DNA from: Apricaphanius iberus
Lineage: Eukaryota; Chordata; Actinopteri; Cyprinodontiformes; Aphaniidae
DNA: 64,000 nucleotides
NCBI GenBank assembly: GCA_028564705.1
Contig: JAPXFQ010001308.1
Span: 186,001-250,000 of the forward strand
Direction of reading: 5' to 3'
Position 1 is the stretch's first letter; each line of letters begins with the position of its first letter. Shown here in pieces: positions 50,483-62,400 of this stretch. Below the pieces are notes generated by a model. It was not told the DNA's origin, made no database searches, and worked only from the letters and a program-made list of their open reading frames with translations. Both the position numbers and the translations under genes were made by a program.

Positions 50483-53400
50483 ATGAGGATGACTGCGCTC
50501 ATGAGGACGGCGCAACAGGTGCTCTGCGTCCTGCTGCTGTGCGCTCTCCAGCTCTGCCGCGCTGAGACGGGGGGAGGTGGGTCTATAAACACGCACACGC
50601 ATGCATCCCCACGCTATTTTCTTTATTAATATCCTGAAACATTTATTCTACACTAAGTTAGCCCTGTCACGACAACAGGAGAGGGTTAGTGGGAGCACAC
50701 CTGCTTTAAAAAAAAAAAACCTGTTCCGCAAACGCGAAACTTGTTTGCTGTGAGTCACCTGCACCTCTCCCACGACTCTGTGTGCTTTATCATATTTGTC
50801 TCAATTGTTTCAAGGTTTTGCGACAGAGCCCAACCTTTTTACCACCAGAGGAGCCAAAGTATGTGCCCTAGATTGTGAAAGGGTTATCTAAGAAATCTTG
50901 CTGTCTACTTTGTTTAACTTTAATCAATAGTAGAGGAACTATTAGGTTTGTTAGTTAAGTAAAAGTAGGTTGTAAATAAGAGAAGTCTTTCTGGAGAATC
51001 TACAGGCTGCTTTTTGTAATATTGCCCTGTATTTAGTTCCAGCCATCTTCCCTGTTAAGAGTGAGACAACCAATAGATATTATTCAACCTGAGCTGTGCA
51101 TCTCTGGAGCTTATCCAGAGTTAATAATGTCCTCTTGGCTCCTTCTCTGTTCAGTTTTCTAGTAGTTTAGATGGACAGACATGCTTTTGATACAGTTGCA
51201 GTTGTACCTCACTCTTCATTTGCCGAATGATACACTGAAAAGAGCTATATAAGATATTAAAAGCATAATCGCATTAAAAGCATTTTAAAAATTGCTAATT
51301 TCTTTAAATCTTACATTTTAAACTCTTTTAAACCAGTTTATTTATTATCTAACGCTTAAATCAAAACGGTGGTATTCTCGTTCTTAATAAGAAATTTTGA
51401 CTTTGTTAAAATTCAAGCGTTTATTGGAGGCCCCGTTCTGATTTCGGAGCCCTAAGCAGCAGCTTAGTTCACCTGTGCCTTGGGCTGCTTCTGAGTAAAA
51501 CCTTCCCTTATAGCTCTAGTCTGACAGGGCTCTAAATGAAATCAGGATTTGCACAATTCAGAGCGTTTTGGAGCAGTGCAGTGAGTAAATATGTTGTTAC
51601 TTGAGTGTATAGGTGAGTTTGAAGGACATGGTATGATTTGAATTTGTGTGTGTGTGAACTTTGACCTTGTGTACTTGTTGTCCCCCGGCTGTTAGTTACT
51701 CAAGTGGCTCTGATTGTAAAGAAAACAATGTTAACATGATGTCACCCATTGCTCAAGTGACAGAGCCACTGGTAAATGTACCTACCAAAGACTCAATGAA
51801 AACATAGTATAAGAGCGAACATATTAGTTTCTAATATTAGTTTCTAATATACATCTCTTGTGCAATAGGAATAAAATATTACAAAATAATTGAGTACAAA
51901 ATGTTAAAACTAAACTGTAACTTGACTTTTAATTAATTTAATTGGTGTTGGTTATATACGTTTTTTCTGTATATTTCACATTCATGTCAGTATTATTTCA
52001 TTTTCTGTGTTTTCTGATTTATTTATTTATTGCTGACCTTGATAAAGATGTCATTTAATGCTTTGTTTTTGTAGTAGCATAACCTGATATTGGAATTTTT
52101 TTTGGGGAAAAAAGTCTTTAATTTGAGCAAAAAGCACTTGTTTCACAATATTGATCAACCTGAGCTGTTGTAAAAATGTTCTTTTTACATCATTTTCCAT
52201 ATTTTTAACACCTTAAAAATATGCAAAATGGTTTGGACTAAATTCATGTGGAATGACAAGTTATAAATCTATAAAAATCCAACCTTCATTTAAGTTAATT
52301 TATTCTGTTGAGTAAAACTTTATCTTCAAAAATTATTTTTTAAACACATGGCAAGTATAACAAAACTAATATACAAAAAATTCATTTAAAATGCAATTGT
52401 TTGAATAACTTTTATTGTTCGTTTATTTTTATTGAAGTTAATGAGAAATTCAAAAGAAGTTTTATTTTCTAAATCCTGATTTATTGCTTGAAGGTCGATA
52501 TAAATGACACTGTCTGTATTTGTTATCACAATTTCATAATGGAAAAGGCAATGAAACATTTTTTAATGAATTCTTTAAAGTGAATGCGTGTGGATAATTG
52601 CAGCCTAAAACCAGCCAACCTTTAATTTACTGGTTACAATTTCCAGTTTGAAGAGAGAATTGATTTTACTGGTGATAAAAACAAGACAAGTATATCTTTT
52701 TCTTTTTCCAACAAAATGGGAAATCTGCCAATCAAGTATGTTAATTGTGTTAATCTTCATGTGAAAAGTGCAACAAGAATTTACATTTTTAAATCTTAGG
52801 AAATTTCATTTTTGACTGCAGTAAACTGCACATTTACTGCCTCCCATTGCAACGATATGTGGAAAAAATATAAATTCATATTTTTAATTACTTATCATTA
52901 TTAAAACTTCCAAAAAAATCCCAACTTGAGTTTAATTAATTTATTCATCATATCACATTTATTGTGATATAGAGACTTTAAAAAAAATCGTATTTAGTCT
53001 TCAAAATGGGAATATAAGAGAACATGTCCAATGTGTTGTTAACTTCATCGGTCAAGAAAAAAGTAAAAAATGTTTCTCTTATTCGTTTAAGCATAAAATC
53101 AGGACAAACCATTACACAATCTCTCTGTGAGTAAACACATAACAGGTTTGTGGCACTATGTTTATTAATAACAATCAGGAGGAACACACGACACATGACT
53201 CCAACGACAAAAGCTGATGGTGAATTGAATATCCTAAACAAAGTTGTAAATGATGCCTTCATTTGTTTTTGTCAATTTTTAAAGTGTTTTTAACAGTTTC
53301 TAACGGGTTTGATTGAAATCAAAAATGTGTGATTGAGCTTGATGGTAGTGATCGATTTTCAACCAACTCTCTGGAGGTTCAGTAACAAACACACTGGCAA

Positions 53401-56400
53401 CATACTTATACACAGCTTTTGCCTTTAAACAAGGGAGCTCGCATTGAAGTGAATCAGTGTACGCGTTCAGGTATTTTTCCTTGTGTTAATAGGTACACGC
53501 GCGTGCGCTCTCAAGGTATGCAGTAATCTCTGCTGCGCAGTGCCAAGTTTCTGTTTACAACGCTCAGCGTCTCCTCTACTTCTGTTGAACTTGTTTACCC
53601 CCCCTCCCTCCATTCTTCCCTCCCTCTGTTGTTTTGCAGACCTGAAGCCTTGGTAACAGATGAATGAAAAAAAAAACCGCCAAACCCGATCCATGCTATG
53701 CTTTCATTATTGTGTCAGGTTACAAGTCAGCGCAGGGGACAGTGGTGCCACGGAGCGGAGAGTTCTTCTGGCTTTTCATAGTTAGTGAAGCTCTGCCACA
53801 TTGCAGCCATTCAAAAGAGTGGGAAAATACACAGAGTGTTTGCAGATAGAGGAGGATTTGGAAACACATCTACCCTCTTTTCCCACCCAGAATAGATCCA
53901 TTGTGTTCATCTGTGTTTGTATATGTTGACTCAGTGCTTTCCACCTCATTGATTTTTCCTCCATCATCTATTTTCTAGCCCTGGAAGCCCTCCTTTAACA
54001 TACATTTCTTTTAAATCCTCCTCAAGCTTCAGCCTGTGTGTTGTGTAAATGTGGACGTATGTCTGTCACATTCTGTCTCCTGTAGGTTTATACTGGTTTG
54101 TTGTCACTGGGTTTACCTGTTCCACATGCATATTCCGCATACTACACCCGGTGGAAGGTTCGCGAACATATGCGCTCTCGGGTGTTTCCTAACAGGCAGC
54201 TCATGTAGAGTCAACAAGTCCAGTCATCAACTGATAGCATCGAGCTGCTCCCAGGGCTCAAACAGATAAAGAGCATTACAGTTGAGTGGCTCATAAAGTC
54301 ATATAACTTTAACTATACGTTGTGAACCCAGCACAGAGAAACATTAGGTGCTTGCGTGACAGGGATCAATGACAATACAGAGAATTTTCTTCTGAACCCC
54401 ATTCAAGCCCTTCTTTTAGCCAATTCTGATTTGCTTTAGCTCTAAATCAATTAACCACTACGCAATTATCATTTCCATGGTAACAGTGGGAAATTAACAT
54501 TTTGGTAGTTATATACTGTATATACATGCAAAAAATTAGTGAGAAATAAACATGTTATTTTGCAAAAACACATGCCACCACATTTGGCAAATCAGCTAGG
54601 ATTTTTATTTTTTTTAATGACAACTAGAAAATTTGATACTTGGCACACCCCACCCCCCGAGCATTGACAAAAATGTGGAATAATTTAGTAAATTGCTAGA
54701 GAAATCTAAAACAATTTCAACTACTTTAAGAGTTTTACACACATGTTTAAAACATGAAGCTTCAAAAACAACTTTAGATGTGACCTGATTGGCTTTTTGT
54801 ATTGTTTTGGGCATCTGTAGCACCCAAGACAGAGGAAGCAAATATAATGATGGTACAATATTTTTATGGAAAAAAAAACCTTCCCCCCACCAACAAGGTC
54901 AACAGCACACTGTGTTTTAAAAGGGGCTTTGAACCACTGAGCAGGTAAAGGGAGGGTCTGACAAAGACTGAATGCAAACCAGGAGTAAAAATACAGAATA
55001 GGGTGACTAATAAGACAAGAATTAGGTTAGTCTAACTATCTGAATGTGGCACAGGCGTGAGAGAGTATAAGCTGTAGCTTTGAGGGGGAGTGACAAGAAA
55101 TTATAGAGGAATAAAAAGAATCAGGGATAACAAAAATTAGCAAAACAAAAATAAACTAGAATGCTTTAAAATTAAACAAACAAACAAAAAAAAGGGAAAG
55201 AAATAACCCAATAGTCTAGCAGATAAACACCTTTTTTCTCTCTTGAGAAATCACAAGCAGTAATCAGTCAATCCATGGAACCCCAACAAGTTTATAAAAC
55301 ATTATGTTTCTTTATGTTTGCACATGCACTCTTCTATATATAACAAGTGCAAAAAGTTTCCTAAAAAATATCTGTTGATGGACCAACAAAGTATTCTTTA
55401 ACGTGTTGCTCTCTGCGTTTCTTTGAAAGCGGCTGCATTAGGTGTCACTTACTCATACGGATCAGATGCACACAAAATGGGTCATAGAGCAGTAGCTTGA
55501 AGCTTTGGCATATTTCCTCATATTTTCTTTTTCAGATTTCCATCTCACTTTATCTAAACTGAAATATTAAACTGAGAAAATCATAACATGTTGTGCTGTC
55601 CTGGTGTTGGCCATGGTCCAAAGAAACAACACCCGACAATTCATGTTAGACAGCAGTTGTGTTATATTTCATGACAGTAATAAGTCTAATGCTGCAGTCA
55701 GACCACAGGCTTTGTCAGCGTCAGCAACGTCAAGATTACATGTTAAGTCTATGGTGGAGGCCGTTGGAGGAGCGTCACGGTCTTTGTGGCGCTTTGTGAG
55801 CTTTGGCTCCGTCAACTTTTCAAGCTTTTCCTGCGTTTCAAGCTTCAAAGCTCATAACGCTAGCAACGCAGAAGTTCAGCTAGTTGAACTTTTGACGGTC
55901 CTATAGCTGTTGACGCAGCACGGCAACCAATCAGAGCGACTCACTATAGTGACGTTGCCCGACGTCGACGCTGCCTAGCCAACCACGATCCGCGAGTGTT
56001 TAAAACATCCAGCAGAGAAAGGCCCGCCCACGAGCTTTGCTAGCTTCAGCTTAAAAATGTATCTGCCGTGCATATCCGTCAAACTAGTCGCTTTATGAGC
56101 GTTGCCTGACGCTGACAAAGCCTGTGGTCTGAACGCGGCATAATACTTTGCAGAGCCTGGAGGCAACTCAAGAAGACACCGATGGATAGTGTCAGACGTT
56201 CCGACTGGGATTCTGTTAAAAACCTATAATCACTTTTTAACAGAATCACCTGCATTATATTTTTATCCTTTTGGAAACTTTATTTAGTTATGAATTCAGA
56301 GTAGTCAGGGAGGGGCCATGACCAAAGTGGATTTTTTCTGTCTTGAAACAACTATAATCTTGTGTGGGTTTATGCTTATTATTTAGGTAGTTACCCAGAG

Positions 56401-59400
56401 TGTTAAAGCTCAGTAAGTTCAATTCTCTGTGCGTGTTTCACAGGGACGATCATTGGTGGTGCACCACCTCCATCTATTTCCTGCATGAATAATGATACTC
56501 GCCCGTGTAAATGACTTTCTAACAAGCGTGAAGATGCTTTGAAGGTGCAAAAATATTGTTTGTATAAACCACTGTGACTTTATTTATTTTAGAGGGTTTT
56601 CTTTTCCAGATGTTAGAAGTTTGCTTTGGATTCGGCACTTCTTGATGTAGCTGGTCGACAAATCTTCTGGATAAAACTAGACTGGTTTTACACAAAAGGA
56701 GGATCTTCGACGCATTATTTTAGTTACACCAGAAATCTCTTTTGGAGTTTCCCTTTAATATGAAATCAGTTGGTCCTGAGGGATGAAACCGGTGATCCTC
56801 TAGCTTTCCTCGTTAGTATCCAGCTACTCCTAAAGGAGCCAAGGACACTGTGTAGACTTCTAACATCTTAAAATACATCTCAGATTTCAAAGATTTTAAG
56901 ATGTTGATTACCTTTGCATTGGCCCATTATTTACACAGAAGCTGCTGGATTTTTGCATGGGGAATTGAGCTAGTAAGTCGCAAACCATCAATCCTCTTTC
57001 CTGACTCACGCCTGCTTGGAATATAGCATGTTAAGCTCTTTCAGTTAGAAGACAGACAGATGAGTAAAAAAATAGCTGAATTAAAAGTCTTCAAACCACT
57101 TTGAAGTTTTAGAGACTGGAGCGACTTTAAGATAGTATAAATCTACTTGGCCTGTCTTGGACTAGCTGTTGGCTCCATGAGGGAGAGAGGAAGAGGTTGG
57201 ATAAACTCATCAGGAAGGCCAGCTCTGTTCTAGGATGCACCCTGGATCCAGTGCAGGTGGTGGGAGACAGAAGGACTCTGGCTAAAATAACATCTCTGAT
57301 GGACAGAGTCTCCCACCCCATGCATTGAAATGTTGCTGAACTGCAGAGCTCCTTCAGTGACAGACTGCTGCATCCTAGATGCACAAAGGAGCGTTTCCGC
57401 AGGTCCTTCCTCCCTGCAGCTGTCAGACTGTACAACTAAAACTGCTCCCAACAAATATAAATATTTTACGCCTGCACTGTGTCTTACCGTTTGCACTAAA
57501 CAACCAAACCGCTATAATTTGCACATTATTTCCACCTGATGTACATATTCTGTGTATTATTGTATTTTTTTGTACATATTTTTCTCTTCTGTTACATATG
57601 TTGTATATTTGTTGTTTCTTAGGCTGCTGTTTACGACCAAATATCCCCTGGTGGGACTATTAAAAGATTATTCTATTCTATTCTATTCTGTGATATCAGC
57701 CCAACAAACATGGATTTATACCTAAGAAAGATGCCAAGAAAGTTATTGACGACAAGCAAGATATTTTGGCCTTACAACAGAACCTCACTTATAGAATCTG
57801 GAACCAGATGTCTTAGTTTAAAATTCTTTTGGAAATATTGTCACTGGCTGAAAATCTAGCTCAGGGGTGCCCAAAGTAGGGCCCACGGACCAAAGTTGGC
57901 CCCCCAACCATTCAATTTGGCCCGCCAGGGGATACCCTGGGCTTACATTATATTTAAAATATTACAAATAAGGTTTAAAATGTAAACACAGGGAATTACA
58001 AGGGGAATGTAGAGTAGGTTTGTAATTAATCTTTTTAACGCTGGGGGGAAGAATATTTTTTTTACTGACATCAATACTAAATCAGTCAAATACTGATATT
58101 TAGATATCTCTTCTAAATGGCTATAAATTATTTGTCATTTTCTCTACTGTTATTTACACTTTAAGGAAGGCTAAATAACTAAAACCTTTACTATACATTA
58201 CTATTAGTATTTGTATGTCGAGTAAAATATTATTACATTTTGGCCCGCTGCTCTCTGATAGCTTTTCATGTTGGCACTCTGAAGGGAAAGGTTTGGGCAC
58301 CCCTGATCTGGCTATTGATAGTGGTAAGTTCTAAAAAAAATAAAATATAAAACTCATCTTGAGGTCTCAATCCCAAAAAAACTTTAATCTCTTCTTAGGT
58401 TGAGATTATTTATTAATTTAATTGGACATGGATGATTACTTTGTGTCTAAAAAAGTTAGGTAACTATTCCAGAAACAATGTCCTGGTTGTTTGTGAGAGT
58501 CCTTGAATGCCACTAATGGAAAAACAATCTTTGATAAGGATGAAAAAAAACAAACGGGTTATATAAGAACGGAGACAAATCGAAACTGAAAAACAAACAT
58601 CTGCATAAGAAAAACATCAGGCAACGAGATTTTTGTTTTTTATGTTATTGAACTGGGCAAGCTCCTTCATATTAGCGTTTTAGGATCAGATCCAGTGAAC
58701 CCAGTGTTCTCAGAAACTCTTAAACAATCAAAGATGACTATAATCACTGATAATCTGGTTGCCACACTTGAACACACTCTTGAGTGTTTTTTCCATTCCT
58801 TCAGGGGACATCGCATTTACATAATTCCATTTTCTGGAGTCTTAACCAGTATTCAATGATTCAAATAATAACTTGCCCATGAAACAAATCATTCCTGTAA
58901 GACAAAGCCTTCTCAATGTTTTAATGAGAAGCAATATACAGTGGGCTCTGACCTGACTCCTGTACGTAAACTCTAAAGTTAATAATTATTAATCCTTGTT
59001 GATCCTGTTGTTGGCTGGCAGCTAGTTCTCTTCATATAAAGGATTTTTTTCAGAGTCTAACATCTTGTCATGTGTAAGATCTTTTCAAAATGTAGGGAGT
59101 TTGGTGAAGTAAATACAAAATGCCACAAACTGTATAGCTCAAAGAGTTATTTTATGTAACATGGACTTAGGAATGAATGCATATTTAGGTTAAAGGATCA
59201 GTTCAGGATAATCTCTCTCTTCGTTTTAGGTACATGATTACATATTTTGTTTTTTTTAACAATAAAGGTCAATATTTCTGTTCTGATCTTTCTCTTTTTA
59301 TCATTATCAAGATACGAAATCATGAATACACTTTTTTTTTTAATTCAACTTGCATGGAGAGCAAATTCATGAATTGATTACTGGGTTGCAGTACAGGCTG

Positions 59401-62400
59401 CAAAAATAACTGGTTGCTTCAACATAAATATTGCTGAAATATTTAGTACATTTTTTATTTGAATATTCTGTTAAACTCTACAAGGACTTTAACTAGAACT
59501 TTGTTTTTTGCTCTGCAGATCCAAAATAATTCCTCTTCCATCTCAGTGTTCAGACTTAAATCCTGTAAAATAAATAAATCTGTAGGGTGATCTGAACAGA
59601 AGATATCATATAAAAAGTAATTTTTCTCTGTAGCCACTCTAGTGTATTTATGTTAAAACAATTATTTCTGTAACAGATTATTCCCCACTAAACAAGTGTT
59701 ATGAAAATGTAAGGGTAGCCTTTGATTTGTTGAGTTTGATTATGCTGCCGCTTCAGTGAAATTTATTCTTTAAGCCCTTTCCCTCACATCTTACCCAGGG
59801 GTACCAATAAATGTGGTTGGCAGTGTATTTGTTTGTTTCCATGTGACACCCAGATCAACAGTCATGCAGAGTATGTTGTCCTCCCTCTCCTCCCCGCATC
59901 ATCTCCCGTGTTTCCCTGGCATTTGAATAGCAAAGCAGCCTGATGGTGATGCTGGCTGGGTGAACTCCCACAGACCATAAACAAGGCTCTGAGTGTTATT
60001 GGGCAGAAGGACATGTCCTGAACACAATCCTCAGCTTGTTTTGCACTGTTACAGTACATTCATTCATTTTCACCAACACAAACACGGCCTCTTGTAGTAA
60101 AATGGCATGAAACGGTCTGTGTGAAAAAGCACACTGTTTCTGAATCCCTTATTAAGACATGTATAAGACTATGAAGTTATCAGTCACTGCTTTTCATTAT
60201 TATTCATTTTGTTACCCTGTGTCTTCTGAGTAACTAGCAAACACATTTAATACAAGAAAAAAACACCAGTGATTCTTAATATACAGAAAGTATCAATAAG
60301 GATTGGATATTTTTTGTTTTTTACATTTTATCACATTACATCCATAAAATTAAATTGATTTTATACAAATTCATCTGCTAGACTAACACAAAGTAGCAGA
60401 TAATTCAAAGTGTGGGGAAAATCATAAATGTTTTTTCCATACGATTTTGAAAATAAAATCTTGAAACATGTTTGTACATTTGAATCCAGCCATTTTAAAT
60501 CAAAACATTTAGGTCCAGTCAGAGCTGCTCTCCAAGCTTTTCTGTTTCTTGTCTCTGCAAACTGACATTTGTTGTCCTTTTTTCTTTAGCTCAAGGTCTA
60601 TCAGAGTGAATGGAACATCAATTTCAAAATCTCACCACAGATTCTTAGTTGGATCAAGGTCTGCTCTTTGAATGGGCCGTTCTAGCATCTAATGTGGTCT
60701 AAAACATTCTGTTGTAACTCTTTTGCTTATAAAGTTGTTGTCCAGTTGGAATGGTAAACGGCCTGTATTTGTATAGCACTTTAAGCCTGTGAATACTGTC
60801 ATTCATCCAGGTCATGGTTATCTCAAGGAAATTTAAATCGAACGCAACTGGAGTTGGTAATTTGTCTTGGAAGACGTTTCACCTCTTATCCAAGAGGCTT
60901 CATCAGTTCATGCTCGCCGCTGACCTGGCTGGGACTGGTCCAACTAAGGGCGCTTTCACATGGTACGGGAGTCCGTACTCGGGTACGGTATTTGGTCAAA
61001 ATCCACTTATTTCGTACCATGTGAACACAGACTGTACCGTGCCAGAATACGGCCAGAGGCCGTTTTCACATGTGTGGCCGTTCCAGAAAACGGCCAGAGA
61101 AAATCCTAATTTTTTCTGTTCACATGTCACGGATCTCTGACCGTATTGGGATCCAGTCTTTTACTACAAATAAACAGCAGGTGGCGGTATACAAATAAGT
61201 CTGTAGTTCTCCAACAAACAAGGGAGTGAGAAGTACCGACGTCATAAAACGAGCGACAGGCTAGAATGTAAACAAACTGGTCTACTGGTCAGCTGCTACC
61301 TGAAGCCATCTACAGGGTGAGTGTTGTAGTAAACCCGCCGTTTTGTAACCTGCTGTGTTGCTGTGGGATGCTTGAATCGCGTTGTTTTGGTATTTGTATG
61401 GTCGCGAGGTGATTCTGTAATTTCGGCCGGCGGTGTCGTCATTTCCGCGTGGAGCGCGTCTATTGTCTTGAGTACGGCCAGAGTACGGGTTGTGTTCACA
61501 TGATACGTGGCCGCTCGTACCTGGACTCGGATACTACCTCCAAGGCAGGTCTCTCTGGCCGTATCCTGGCACGGTACAGTCTGTGTTCACATGGTACGAA
61601 ATAAGTGGATTTTGACCAAATACCGTACCCGAGTACGGACTCCCGTACCATGTGAAAGCGCCCTTGGAGGTAGTATCCGAGTCCAGGTACGGGCGGCCAC
61701 GTATCATGTGAACACAACCCGTACTCTGGCCGCACTCAAGACAATAGACGCGCTCCACGCGGAAATGACGACACCGCCGGCCGAAATTACAGAATCACCT
61801 CGCGACCATACAAATACCAAAACAACGCGATTCAAGCATCCCACAGCAACACAGCAGATTACAAAACGGCGGGTTTACTACAACACTCACCCTGTAGATG
61901 GCTTCAGGTGGCAGCTGACCAGTAGACCAGTTTGTTTACATTCTAGCCTGTCGCTCGTTTTATGACGTCGGTACTTCTCACTCCCTTGTTTGTTGGAGAA
62001 CTAAGACTTATTTGTATACCGCCACCTGCTGTTTATTTGTAGTAAAACACTGGATTCAAATACGGGCAGAGATCCGTGACATGTGAACAGAAAAAATTAG
62101 CATTTTCTCTGGCCGTTTTCTGGTACGGCCACACATGTGAAAACGGCCTAACTGGTGTGGAGACTCAGCTATTTAACCTCTTGGAGGGCTTTTACAAGAC
62201 TGATTATGTCATTGGATCCTTTGTGCTCCATGTCTTAACGACGGTCGTTGGCGTGTCGCCTATTGCTGGAGGTTAGGTTTCGGCTTCATTAGTGCCCCAT
62301 TGTGTTATAACGACAGTCGTTGGAGTCACAGTTGTTTTTCTTATTAGAGGCTAACCAGTTAGTTGGACCAGTCCCAGCCTGGTCAGCGGCAAGCAAGAAA

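Noticed and set aside
50221..50602. Minus-strand frames of 90-125 aa over the erbb3 first exon
   Set aside because: They are antisense to the GC-rich 5' UTR and signal-peptide exon, without recognisable protein features.
61507..61965. A 152-aa frame and its near-duplicates on the opposite strand
   Set aside because: They are produced by the inverted repeat arms; the same peptide appears on both strands because the DNA is self-complementary.
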